Of a stretch of 64,000 nt of DNA, positions 33,267 through 45,126 are shown piece after piece. The notes beneath the pieces were generated by a model. It made no database searches, was not told where the DNA came from, and saw only the letters and a list, made by a program, of their open reading frames with translations. The DNA is from Akanthomyces muscarius (taxonomy: Eukaryota; Ascomycota; Sordariomycetes; Hypocreales; Cordycipitaceae). Made by a program: the position numbers and the translations under genes. The number at the start of each line of letters is the position of its first letter. Position 1 is the first letter of the stretch. The stretch lies in the NCBI RefSeq assembly GCF_028009165.1, contig NC_079243.1:2232001-2296000 (forward strand), written 5' to 3'.

Positions 33267-33309
33267 AGTGGCTCCCAGGTGGGTTGGCTCCTAAGTGGGT
33301 GGCCGACGT
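33267..33309 (-). repeat. Right terminal inverted repeat (43 bp)
   Basis: Reverse complement of the left TIR except for two transitions. The adjoining 30-40 bp inside the element (near 33236-33266) still contains CG and is not visibly RIP-mutated. Confidence 0.93.
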
Positions 33310-33311
33310 TA

Positions 33312-35638
33312 CCTCGTCAGTCCTTGCGACAACGACAGCGACAGCGGCATCAGGCTGGAGCCCCGCCATACGTTTTGACGGATGCAGCTTGCACGGACAC
33401 GCAGTACTAGTCTGCATGGAGGATATGCCGGCTTCTTCGCCTTGGTCTATCCTGCTTACGATTTCCAATACGTTGTGTTACATTGTGGCGCACTGCTCAT
33501 ACGCCACCATAGGTGCTATCATGAAGTAGGCAGCTGGGCAACCAGGGTATCTGTGGAGGACTTCAATTGTCCGAACTGACCCAGGCAAGTCTCGGGAACC
33601 AAATAAATAACAAGATACAATACAATTCAAATGAATAGGTCGGCCAATATTCAGCACCCCAAAGACGCAACTGCACCTTACTATTCTGCAGGAGAGCGAC
33701 ATACTTGGCAGCCTTGCACCGCCTGTTCCGCCGCTGTACTCCAAGGCGACCCAATCTCCATCTTTGGCGCTGTCAGCAAAAGTGAAAACAAGAACCAATC
33801 ATTTCCTGCGCGCGTAGAGACAGCAGCTAAATAGTTTCCGCAGGCGTGATGCGGACGTATGCCTCCCAGGCGCAAATGAGGCCCAATCGGCATCCAATCC
33901 GTAGACAGTTTTGCAAAAAGGCGGAAAATTTCCTCTGCCCTGCCTAAAGTTACACAGACCATCGCACATGGCTACCAAGCACGCATCATATGATACCTGG
34001 TCCTATATAGTGCTTAAATTGACAGCTAAGCCGAGGCTGACGTCCCGAGCGTCTACGACTAGAGATCAGCCAGCATCACAACTGAGACGAGGCTTCAGGT
34101 CCTAGGAGTCACTGACGCGCATAAGATTTCCAGGCCAGCGGTGCGCCGGGCGCTTCTTTACGCCTCGTTGATTGATTTTGGCTACTGTTACCGAACGTTG
34201 ACCAAACATTGACTGAGCTGAGGCTGAAGTCACGTTGACCGTTAGAACACTGCTGAAAATTGTGCCGTCGGGGCCAAGTGACCTCCTCTCGTCTCGATGC
34301 AATTCATTCGGGCGTCGCCCGTCAGCTATATCGTCCACGACAGAGACATACCTACACGCAAATAAAAATTGTTGGATTATTGTGCTCGGCATGGAACAAT
34401 TACGATGAAAATTGGGAGTAACCAAGAGGCCCCCCGCCCCCGGAAGGTGAAAGGCAGCAGGGCGTGCGGGCCGCGATATCGCGTCACAGCAGACGAGAGG
34501 CAAGTAAGAGCGGCACGCGAGTCGTCACTGTAGTACACGGTACCAAGTCTAGCATATATATTAGATGCATACTTTCTGAGCCAGGGGCAACGCAGAATAC
34601 TAATTCAGCACTCCATTGTCAATTTTGGAAGGGGTTGCAAAAACTCATGCTATACAAAGTTGCCAGGATCGATCGCATGACTTAGAGTGTCTTCAAAGAC
34701 CTCGTGTCAGTTATTAATAATGTTCTGTCTTAAGAAATCTTATTGCAAGACGTCTATCCTGGTCAAGTGCGCGGCTTTGACTCCAATGACTCGCTCTACA
34801 CAGGGCGGCAGATGTTGGTCTTGGCCAATATAGATACTCCAAGGCCAGATATAGAGACCAGGCAGGCACGTAGGCAGATCAAAAACCTTGTCTACCTGTC
34901 CCCCCCCCAAAAAATGAAAATTGAAAATTGCTCCTTGGCGAAAATCGTGATTTATTAGATGGCGGTCTGTGCCCCCTATCACCTTGGTGCCATGTCTCAG
35001 ACGATAAAACTAGTTAGTTAATGTGTAATTTTTCGTCCACGGCAAGTGTGTCTGTAGAAAATTCAACACACGGCAACACACATCCCAAACGCCCAACAGG
35101 AAAAGAGAAAAGAAAAACACAATCGCTCTGCCGCACCTGGCAGCCCGCGATGTTACGGTAACCAGCCTGGTCATCTCTTCACCGTATCGCCGTATCGGAA
35201 CCCCCTTGCATCGCTGGGCCGCGCAGTCGGAGGAGGGCGGACGAGTCGTCCCAGCAAACTGGAAGAACACGGCATGGGTACGGGAAGGAAAGGGAGAAAA
35301 AAGCAAGTACCCATGCCAATGGCGCGACCGCTTATTTTGATAAAGGAGGCTGCTCAGCCTTTTTTCCTCTTTTATCACGGTTTGTTTCTTGCTAGGCTTG
35401 TTTTCTCGTCTCGACTCGACGGAGGAAAGAGCGCTGCCTATTCCTCTTTTTCCTTTCGTTTGATTGTTTGCGATTCTGCTCGATAGTGCATGTGCAGCTG
35501 CATTGATTGGTACGATTGATGCTCTCGACGTGGACCCCCAAGTGTACGGTTTAGATGGTAATTTTCTTTTGTATTAGCTCAGAATGAAGCAATCCTATTG
35601 CGCCAGTGTATTCCCAACAAAGTTAAAAAGCCAAATAT
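33312..35638. other. Gene-free stretch right of the transposon
   Basis: About 2.3 kb of ordinary base composition with short frames only. It has a C10 run near 34900 followed by A-rich sequence. No gene, RNA or further transposon end recognised. Confidence 0.5.
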
Positions 35639-35952
35639 TTAGTCCTTGGTCGAGCCGCCCTGGCCGACATTGTCGCCCTTCTTAATGCCTTGGCTCTGGC
35701 CGCCGCTCGCGTTGAGGCCCTCGAGGCCAGCGCCCTTTTCGGGTTCGGGCATGGGTGCCGTCTTGTCGGCGCGGTCAACCTTGTCAGTCTAGATATCATG
35801 TTAGCAACGCAAGCTACCTTTGATTTGATTGCTTGCGAAAGGAAATCAGGCAGGTCTGTTCTTACCCCGGCGTCGCCCACGCCGTGAGCGATGTTGTGGC
35901 CAGCCTCCTCAAAGGGGCCGTTGTGTGATGAACCATCTCCGTTGCGAGGCAT
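35639..35952 (-). CDS. Small hydrophilic protein, conserved-looking, function unknown
   Basis: Two exons, 35952-35866 and 35788-35639, with a 77-nt GTAAGA...CTAG intron in phase 0, give 78 residues. The protein is rich in Gly, Asp, Lys, Asn and Gln, has no Cys or Trp and no hydrophobic segment, and is likely disordered. It has repeated short charged-glycine phrases (H-G-V-G-D-A-G, K-K-G-D-N-V-G-Q-G-G). This composition recalls small stress-related hydrophilins, but I do not recognise a named family. A TATA-like element lies about 130 nt upstream. Support for being real: clean splice sites, a sensible start and a stop shortly after a low-complexity C-terminus. Confidence 0.65.
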
Positions 35953-36083
35953 GTTTGTTAAGTTGGGTACGAAGTTGTGATTTAGACGATTGTGATGATG
36001 AGTTGTGTTGTACAATTTGAATCTCGCAATACAATTGATCAAATTAGTAGTGTGCAAGAGTCCTATCGTCGAGTTGTGCTTTT

Positions 36084-36090
36084 TTTATAT
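36084..36090 (-). promoter_or_regulatory. TATA-box-like element of the small hydrophilic protein gene
   Basis: TATAAAA on the minus strand, about 130 nt upstream of the ATG at 35952. Confidence 0.4.
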
Positions 36091-37762
36091 TCATAGGCGG
36101 GGGGCATGGAGCAGGCGTCACTCTTTATTGTCCGCGTCATAGTTTCGTCACAATTAGGGTCTTGTTCAAAGTCTGGTCTCCATCATGCGAGCAACCTTCT
36201 CCATGCAACGGCTATCAGGCAACTAGGCGATGGACTATGAGATATTTACGCAAACTCTGCCAAACGGGCATTTCACATTTTTCTGTATCTTCTCGACCTT
36301 GATTTACCAAATGTAGTCACTTCTGAAACGAGGGTGTAGCCTTAATGTGCAGTAAAACTAGCGTCTCTGTCTTTGGTGTACAAGTGCTTGACATCATCTA
36401 AAGAGGCGCTTCTCCACAAGACGGACTGGTAGCCCTATTTCGTGACCAAGGCAACCCACCCTGTCTTCAATCGCCATCGTGAGTCGCAAGCCAGAAGCTT
36501 CTTCGAATAAAGCGGGGGAACGGCGCCCCGCGGCCCTGGCTGTCAAACAAGTCTCGGATGCGCCATGGCGGGAGTCGTCATCGGCCGTCATCAGGTACAG
36601 ATTGCCGTTCACGTGTTGTGATCAAGTTTTCATGTGAAGCGAATTGATCGACCAGGTCCCCTTTAATCCTTCGCAAGAAGCAGTTACGACCCTCCTGTTT
36701 TGGCATCTTGTAGCCGAACGTAGCGCTGATCGGGAGAGCGGGGGAGTCGTGGCAGCGCTAGTTAACCAGAAGCTTCAGCTCGGTGTACGAGAGAAGACAG
36801 ATGCATCACCACGAGGTCCGCATCAGCTATAGAAAAAAAGGCAAAGACTCGAATAATGGTGGCGCGATAAACAGTTGGCTGGCTGACTAGGCCTCTGTTT
36901 TGAGCGGTAAATGGCTATTCTCCTATTTGCGATTGACGGTCTATGCACAAGCAATTGTAGTACAAGCCGAACGTCCACTAAACACGACACCAAGTGACCT
37001 TGACGTGACTGATGGTAATGGTTTTTGTCGGATCGCGATCCAAATTCACCCTGCACAATTCCATATAATTTTGCTCATTCAATATTTCGACCAAGTTACA
37101 CTGCAGCACAATACACCAAACATATCACAGCTGCGATGAACACATGCGCACCAGCTTGAGCACCAGTATTCTTCATTGCTCAAGTCAACTCGTACCCTGG
37201 GCATTTGACACCCCAGGTGTGTGTCCTCTGTCAGCGTACATACCTCAAGAGATGTAGTATCTCAGAGTCATGCCCTCCTCCAATACTCCGTATCGCCATT
37301 GTCTTTGACTGTTAGCAAGACCCTGCCCCGCGAGCAGCCATTCTGATGATGAATGGGTGATAAATAGAAAGCTTCACATGCTGTACTGATAAGCCAGCCA
37401 GCCTAGCACAGCCTGACGCAGAGCCTTCTTGCATCCAAGCACAGGCAGCAGGGATCGTGCGGCCTGTCCCTGGATTTTGTCAGGCACTGTTACCGCAACG
37501 CGGCGCCACAGTTTGAGATGATGCTGGCACACATGTCAAGAAACAGCAGCCGTGTTGTACGGTAACACGAGCCCAGCGGCACTTGCCGAAACGGCATGAC
37601 AACGACCAACACCTTCCGTTGAACTTTTATCAAATCTACTGAATACATGTGCCGATGGCCGGAACAGCGGGAGAGCGCTGCCGCCTGTTGATGCGAAGGG
37701 GCTCAAGGCAAACGATTTCGCACCAACAGGGAATTGTTGCCGCTTTGATGATTTGAATTCTT

Positions 37763-37792
37763 CACACACACACACAGACACACACCCTTCGG
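37763..37792. repeat. CA-dinucleotide-rich microsatellite
   Basis: A short run of CA repeats interrupted once by GA (ACACACACACAGACACACAC). Confidence 0.7.
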
Positions 37793-38592
37793 CTGCGTTC
37801 TGGATGATCCCGGTGGCGGGCGCTCTACCGTTGAGGAGGCTGCCGAGAATGGTGGCATCTTATCCCCCCCTTGCTGGTAGTAGGTGCCTTGCCCGGCTGC
37901 TTCTCCCGAGACGCCGCGTCTCACCACAACCGCTAGGCCGAGTCGGAAATGTACTGGTAAACTTGTCATCTTGTCATTTTGTCGCCTCACTTCTTAGGAC
38001 TAGTACAAAGATTCTACTCAGTACTTAATTTAGGCCGGAGATGTGAGAAAAAAGGCGAGCTGACAGCTTGACACGAGACAGCCCAACAGGCCTTTGCACT
38101 GCAATGCACTGCCTGCTCTGCCTGCAGCCCCCTTTATTACCTGTGCCACGGATATAATCCCCTCCGGCATCCAGGCACGGGCAGGTTGACAAGGAATCAC
38201 CACCACGCCCCCCTGCAAGGGTCACCTCCCGGCACTCTGGACGACTGGCTTGGGTTCCTAGCCCGACCGCTTTTGATTTTGCAGCCTGCAGCCAGTAAAA
38301 CAAATATATTACAGGGCCCTCCTTCTCCTGGGGGGGCTTCCCTTCCGCCTTACTCGTCCGCCCCTGTCAAGCTCACAACGGGCTCCGCCCTACAAGTTTT
38401 TGGTGGTCAGTGGCGTCGTGCGTTTTCCCGGGACCTGCTTTTTTGCTTTCTCTTATATGTACTTATCCTAGTCCTTAAATTTTTTTTTTTTCATTTCAGT
38501 CTTTTTTTCCCCAATCCTCTCGCAGCCAACACACCGCATCTCGATTTTTTGCTCTTGTTGACGCGCGCGGCAACAATAACAACATCTGCAAG

Positions 38593-38664
38593 ATGCCGGT
38601 GACGAAGAAGCAAGTCCCGGCCTTGTCAACGAATCAAATTACTCGGACGCCTGGAGCAGTGTGA
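38593..38664 (+). other. Short ORF (23 codons) after a pyrimidine-rich leader
   Basis: An ATG in good context (GCAAGATGCC) follows about 130 nt of T/C-rich and then CAA-rich sequence typical of a fungal 5' UTR, and ends after 23 codons (M-P-V-T-K-K...G-A-V-stop). It could be an upstream ORF of a longer or non-coding transcript, or chance. No downstream main ORF is visible. Confidence 0.25.
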
Positions 38665-41210
38665 TGATGGGGTTGTTGTTGACTACTGGTAGAGCTAGTT
38701 CATTCGGTAGTGCTTGTCCCTCTCTACTCAATCTTAAAACGCGCCGGCGCCGACAGGCTCACGGCTCCTGTGCCTTTTAGGCTTGGTGGGCTGTGGAAAA
38801 AGGGGGCGTGGATGACGAAATGCCCTTTTCCAGTTTTCCAATGATGTTCTTTTCTATTCCTACTCTGGACTAGCAAGAATAAGAGCGAGCAACCAACTAC
38901 AGATTACCAGTACCAGAACTGTACCCTGGCACCTGGCAACCTGTGCTGGGGCCTGCCACGCCTTCTCGCCAATGCCGGACAACTGGCCTCTTTCTCGCAA
39001 CTTTTTGGAGAAATTGGAGAAACAAAAAAAAGACCCTGGACTAGTTCTTTTTGCTGGTACCTCGAGGTACATGACGCGCCGGTAGTCTGGTTTGGGATTA
39101 ATAACTGGCGTTTATTCCCCAGAAATTGGGCTCCCCAGCCAGACTTTGCCCACCAGCATGGGTTCTCATAACTAGCAGCAAAAACGAAGTCGCTCCAGAA
39201 ACACATCCACAGAACAAACCTGCCGCCGAAAAACACAGGGAGGCCCGGCTGGGGGCTCTCAACGGTGTCAATTTCTCTTGCCGCCAAATCCACAAAACCC
39301 CCACACGTAAGCCTTGCTTTTTCTTTTTCCCTTCTAGTGGCAAAAGAAGAAGGAAGAAAAGGGTATGTATCAATGTATCTTTTTTTGGTTGCACTCGCCC
39401 GCGACCAAAAGAACAAAGCTTGCTGCTTCCCATCATTGGCTTGCCGTGGGAAAGTACTTCCCTGTCTCGGTCGCGCGCAACCCGTATAAGAAAACCCACT
39501 CCTGTTAGATTGGCATCCAGTGTAAAAAACCGTTGAAAGGCTTTTTTTCTGCACGGGCAGACTACGCTTTTTCCAGCCCTTGGCTCTGTGCGGTTGACGG
39601 CGTTCGTTCCCGTCGGCTATACAGATAGATGCACAGGGCCGAGCCGAGCAAGCTTTGCTTTAAAAAGTGCTCGGGACGGCGCGCCGCCGCCGTCTCCGCG
39701 CGCCTCCGTTTTTTTCGTATCAAGTTGCCTTTTTCGAAGAGAAAAACACCACCAACGGCCATCGGCAGTGGTGTGAAGGCGTGCATGTGTATGCGTGTGT
39801 CTGCCTGCGTCGCCCAGCCTTCCGGGAGCCAATCGTTGTTCTCTCCGGGAACGCGGACACGGGATGTGTCGACTCGTGGTTTGCGTATCAGCATGTACCA
39901 GTATGCCTGCATGACGTCTCTCTCTCGGCTACACACACCCCGGGCCAGGAAGAGAAGGAAGAAAACCAAGAGCCAGGCATCCTCGCCCGTCCCGGCCTCC
40001 ATTGTCCAAGGACCAAAAACACCACAAACAACACCCACACACATACGCCCCCCTACCCTCCTCCAAAGCGCCAACCCGCGCCGGCGGGTAGCATTTCCGA
40101 CCTGCCGGGCCATGGCCGTCAAAGTTTCCACTTTCCTCATCTCTCAAGAAGAGAGAAAGAGAGAGAGAGAAGACCCTACTAATACTACCAGCACCAGTAC
40201 GGCCTGGTTTTAGTTTATTGCCTTTTGGTCACTTTGTTGGGCGCTCTCCCCTTTCCCTTTCCTCGCCTGCCCCCCCGGTGGCCTAAAAACTTGCCATTCC
40301 AAAAGGGCCCAGGAGCAGCCCAACCTTTCCATCACAGAGTCGCACACCCCCCCTGTCGATCTGGAACCCATGTAGTAGACAAGAGGGAGCCCGCCCGCCC
40401 CAAGCAAGCGTGGTGTGCAAGGGAAATAATAAAAAGTGCCCCCAATAACCCAAAAACAAAAATTTAGAACGAGGGTCTCAGCGCTCTCGACTTTTCTTCT
40501 CTGCCTGCTGGTCCGTTCATCCCAGGGGTACTCACAAGTACTTTCTGCACAAGACCCAGAAATTCACCGCTTAAACTGTTTGACCGCAACATCGGTAACC
40601 GTCCCTTTAAATGATTCCTGGTAAGTATAGGTGGTCTGAGCAATGCTGGCAATGAGAAGCTCGGAAAGCCACGCGAGCCTACAGCAGGGGGTGTGGTGCT
40701 GGTGGTTCTTTTTTTTTTTCGTGCCCTCTCATGTTCCAGGTGCTGGTCCATGGATTTAAATATCCTCACGTCCCTCTTCCTGTCTTGCTGTCCCACCCCT
40801 TCTCATCATTCCACCTTGGCAGGCTCTCGCAACTTGTTATCTTTTACATCTTGATCCGAATGTGCATCTGACTCTTGCTCCTTAGCTCGTCGCTTTCACG
40901 TCGCATACAGCACATACACACCCTACCACGCCTTACTACGTCAATCTTACACAACTGCCGAGGCTTCCTCTCTGCGCAACCATTCTCGACACGAACCAAA
41001 CAAAAAGCTAGCAGCTCCTCAAACATCACAGCGTTCTAGGCACTTTGCGATACGTCGCACGAAACTTTGACACAATGGCACGCGGACCGTACGACACAAC
41101 AGGCATAAATAAGCCCAGCAATCCTCAACCTGCCAAGCCGAAATGATGATGCGTCGGACAAAGGCGTGAACAGAGCACCACACTCGCCCGACTACTACAC
41201 ACCATTTAGT

Positions 41211-41237
41211 GCGTCCCGTCCCGTCCCGTCCCGTCCG
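41211..41237. repeat. Pentanucleotide microsatellite (CGTCC)n
   Basis: About five tandem copies of CGTCC in non-coding sequence. Confidence 0.85.
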
Positions 41238-43156
41238 CATAGATTCGGCAAACCGAATGCATTTTGACTAACTAGGACGCAGATACTGTACCATCCAACT
41301 CTTCCATTTCTTACTTGTCGAAACAACGATAGACGGCGGCGTTTTTGCTTCATTTCCTTCTAACGGATAATACTTTTCTCTTTCGGATGCGGGAAATATC
41401 GTCGAGACCCTGTTTTTGCGCCACTCCCATGCACACACTGGGCCGGTCACCAGTGCCTCTGGGAGCACCGTTTTTCTCCTCATCGGTCAGGACACCAGAT
41501 TGCTTGCGACGAAGACGACATGGGCGACCAGAAAAGATTCCAAACACGAACAATACACCACATAGACGGCGTCACCGCCATGTTACAAAATCCATTCCCC
41601 ACGGAATGGTACTCGAAAAAAAGGTGGATCAGGCTGGGCGAAGAACGGTTTCATGTGAATAGCGAGACATGCTGGGACCTAGACCCTCGAGGGACTCGCG
41701 GAGTATACGATCCTTTGGGCGCAATTCGGAGGCTTGTTTTGTTGGCGCCCAAAGGAAAGAAAAGAGCGTCATCGTCCTGGCCTTGTCCACATGGCTAGTG
41801 GAAAGACAGAATAGGAAAACCCAAGTGCCCGAACTTCATGCAACGTCATGCAGCTAGCGGGCGCTCCCGCAGGAAGTGGGCAACACGTTGGGCGGTGCGG
41901 GGAAGGGACGTGGAGAGAAAAGACAAACGCTCACGAGAACCGGTTCTGGCCGAGTTGATACCCGGAAAGCCAAGGTGGACGGCGCATCTGCTGCCGCAAC
42001 CTTGTGTATGGCAGATATACAAACACCTTTTCATTAATAGACTTGATTTTTGTGCCTCGCCATCTTGTCTCGCTGTGTGCCCCACTACACGTCGATTCGT
42101 GTGTCCGAATTTGAGATAAAGAGACCTGGTGTTCCTAGTGCGCACTCTATTAATATGAAAAATCGAGTGGCATGTAAATGTGAAGCTCCCTGCGTAGTGG
42201 GCAGCAGTCGCCAATCGGAGGCGGCGTCCGGCCCAGTCGGAGTCGACGGACTGGCATGCGCTGGCCTTGCACGGAGTATAACGGCCTGGTTCGCGCCGCG
42301 ACAAGGTTGCGCAAGGCTGTTCCAATAGCATGGCTCGCCCCTCCAAGCGGTAGACCGATTGACCGAGTACCGCTGGACCATAAAATAAAAATGAAACACG
42401 ACCACAGGAGCTGGCATGAAGTCAAACAGGCGAATGGCGAAGTTCTTGGTGAGATAGCGTAGCAGCTACAAAGTTGACGGATATGGGAACGTCATGTGCC
42501 CCTTCGCGGCCTCCCTGACGAGAAACCTCTTCCCATTTGACTTTGCGCAACTGAAAGAAATCTCCGAACTTGGCTCGCGGTCAGTGTCTCTCTTCAGTGC
42601 GACACGGCATGCGGGCTGACGCGCACAAGACTTACCACCCCGCCTGTGTAGCAGTCGTGCATGGTAGATCTGACGTGGCCGCGGGTCTGCACCAACGTAC
42701 ATACAGGAGGTTCGATGAGGAATTGGGCACAGACATGCATGGAAAGCGGGGGAGACACTCCGGCATCTCATCGACGTTGGATGTGACGACGTCGCATCTC
42801 GCATGCTGCAGCGGGTCGGTGAGCGTCCTTGTCAGCCGGAATAAGGAAGGAAGGCGACGTTATTGTAATGACCGGAGCTTTTGTCGCCGTGAAGTGGTTT
42901 GGATTTTTCTCGACTTTGCTAGAAAATGGCGTTTCTGTAAAATAATAAATGTTTGAAAATGAACATACTTGGCTTGCCGCGATGCCGATTCTAGCAACTC
43001 GCATTGTGACAAGCTGAAAATGGTCGTCTGCGGGGGAACTTTAACAGAAACCGCCACTCCTGCAACAAATTCTCTCACACCTCAGCAGCATCGCATCCAG
43101 TCTCACAGTCCGAGACGCAAGGCCGAAGAAAGCTATTTGGAACAAAGATAACGAAA

Positions 43157-43840
43157 ATGATATACTTGGGAGGCGGGAGCTCCGAAGAGGACGAGGCCAA
43201 CATCTGGAATTTGGCCTTTAGGCTGGGCAGAAGGTCGTGATTTGGCCACTTGCAATGGCTTCGACTCGGTGGCAAAGTCCGGAAGAATGGATTAATAGCT
43301 CACTCGCGCGATTTGGCGAGTTTCCATCGATTGCACTTGGCCTTGAAGGGCCCGATTTCGGCCTGCGCGACGCCGACATTGTCGCGATTCCGGGTGGTAG
43401 TACCTTTAGGCTCCTGCAGCACCTGCAAAGCAACGATTTGCTCTCTGCCCTGCAAAGCTTTCTGGACAAGGGTGGACGCATCTACGGAGGCAGCGCGGGC
43501 GCACTGATCCTCGGCGCCAGCATCGCCATCGCGGACAGCAGTGCAGGGGGCAAGACGACAACACCATTGCGGATCTGCGGGACATGCAAGGGTTGAATGC
43601 GCTTCGATGTTGCGTGGTCTATCCTCATTCCGAACTAGGCGCCGATAAGTTTGAGGGGCATTGCCATCGCTGGAGCCAAGAGCACCGGATAAAGGTGATT
43701 GGCATCCGGAGACGTGTGGCATCCAGTTTGATGCCTCTGGGCGCGCGTTGAATGCGGGGCCATCGCCAGCGCATCTGTTTGCGCCCGATGGACGAACAAA
43801 GGGCTGGGCACCCAATGAGACATTGCTGTTTCCACTATAG
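43157..43840 (+). pseudogene. Peptidase S51 (peptidase E / dipeptidase E-like) pseudogene, three frameshifts
   Basis: Similarity runs end to end over 684 bp, starting at ATG 43157 and ending at TAG 43838-43840, but in four successive segments: frame from 43157 to about 43222; then the frame containing I-W-P-L-A-M to about 43546; then the frame starting Q-D-D-N-T to about 43703; then H-P-E-T-C-G to the stop. Each step is equivalent to loss of one base. Family features are clear: Y-L-G-G-G at the start, P-G-G-S-T-F-R-L-L, and Y-G-G-S-A-G-A, which carries the nucleophile Ser of the S51 (PepE) Ser peptidases. A full copy would be about 228 residues, the usual length. Such proteins are common in bacteria and scattered in fungi. 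Translation would end after 27 codons. Confidence 0.82.
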
Positions 43841-45126
43841 GCGTAAGTTGAATTGTTGCGTATGTATGTTTTGATGTCTTGTTATGTCCTCGCTCGTGAT
43901 TGTGTCACGCGACACTGATTAATTTGCTGTCTTGCTATGGCCGATGCCGGTGATGCGTCGCAGCAAGCCCGACCCGGACGGTGCGGCTCTATCGTCGCGC
44001 ATCTGAAATACAGTACTGGGCGAGATAGCCGCCGAAAATGCAGCCCGTCTGTAATGGGTGTGGGCATGCTCACGAGGAATTCGAGGATGTTCCAAGAAGA
44101 GCTGGCGAAGGCTTTAAAAAGAGGCGCATCCGAAGCGCAGCTGAGCGAAAGAATCAGGGAAATGGCTGAAAGGGGGCAAGATACCTCGAGAGATGACGCC
44201 GTCCACGCCACACATCATATCGGCAATTATATCATTCGTCGCCAGCCATGGCGGTTACACGAGACCACTGCGGTGTGACAGGCGTGGAGTCGTGTTCGTG
44301 GAGGGCTGTCTAGCTGCCAACGGGGTCGCACGTCGCGGGTCTGTGGATGTGACGGAAATTCTGGATGTTGTCTGAAAAACATGTGGCAAATGTTAGCATT
44401 GCTTGATGAAATCGAAGGAAAACCGTTGTGAGTAAATGTGGTGTCGCGCGCCCTGCTACTTACTAGTGCTGCGACGTACCGGAAGAGGCCGACGGGACGA
44501 ATCGAAATTGCCGCGCCAAGCTGGGGATCTGGAGAAGCGCCGGTTCTGGAGGACAATAGCAAGAAGAAGCCACCCAATATTATTGTTCTGACATGGGGTG
44601 GAGGATCCACGCGCAGGCGATTTGTGACAGAATCGAGCCAAGCACCATGCTGCGCCCGCAGAGGGAGGGGGCATGGCTTGATGTCGTCCAGCCCCGGCTC
44701 CAGCGGCCCACGGAATGCCCACACTCAGCAAACGGCTGCCATCATGGAAGCAAATTGCAGTGATCCGATAGGTCGGACGGCTAATGAAGGCGCAGGCCGG
44801 ACCAGGGATAGCACAAGACAGGACGGTGATGATGAAGGTTGGCAGATGCAGGAGATGCAGGGTCAGGATGTGTAATGGGTTAAGGACAAGGATCCAACAA
44901 GCTGTCTGCAGGTGGTAGCAGGCTGCAGTCGCAGCGCCAAATGACAAATGACCTCCGAGACCTGCCAGCTGCCACATCTATCCGTTTGCATGCAAGCCTC
45001 ACGCCATAGTTTTGTTGGCTCTAGTTATATAACGCTGTGGTGTTGCCATTTTTTTCGCATTCCCAACGCGGCACAACTGGTGGTATCGAGAGAGCGCATG
45101 GCAGAGCAGCGAACATTCCTGCCACC
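43841..45126. other. Intergenic region with a doubtful 113-codon frame
   Basis: About 1.3 kb between the S51 relic and the P450. A plus-strand frame at 43937-44278 contains a charged helical stretch (F-Q-E-E-L-A-K-A-L-K-R) but matches no family I know and could be a further relic or chance. The last few hundred bases should be the P450 promoter. Confidence 0.4.

Larger units (their letters stand above)
31481..33309. mobile_element. RIP-mutated Tc1/mariner-superfamily element (Fot1/Pot2-like), 1,829 bp
   Basis: The element is bounded by 43-bp terminal inverted repeats with only two mismatches and is flanked by TA on both sides (31479-31480 and 33310-33311), the target-site duplication of Tc1/mariner/pogo elements. 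Length, TIR size and a tandem repeat inside each TIR resemble what is known of Pot2 (Magnaporthe) and Fot1 (Fusarium). The interior from about 31535 to 33235 is very rich in TA, TTA and CTA, nearly free of CG, and full of stops in all frames, as produced by RIP. No transposase can be read. The two TIR mismatches are both transitions (G/A and T/C), in keeping with RIP. The class is inferred from ends and size only. Confidence 0.82.
35953..43156. other. 7.2-kb gene-poor region
   Basis: No frame here has a recognisable product. The base composition is ordinary, not RIP-like. Between about 38.4 and 41.5 kb there are many pyrimidine tracts (for example a T12-13 run near 38479-38491 before CATTTCAG), CT-rich stretches and CA/CT microsatellites, as in fungal promoters and long 5' leaders. 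A 23-codon ORF follows one such leader (listed separately). It could hold a non-coding transcript or be decayed intergenic DNA. Confidence 0.5.

Noticed and set aside
37763..37792. CA repeat as a possible Z-DNA or regulatory element
   Set aside because: Too short and interrupted to support more than a microsatellite.
38904..40213. Overlapping frames of 130-216 codons on both strands in the gene-poor region
   Set aside because: Low-complexity K/R/S-rich translations of pyrimidine tracts; no consistent codon pattern.
43937..44278. 113-codon plus-strand frame after the S51 relic
   Set aside because: A helical charged stretch is present but nothing recognisable; not counted as a gene.
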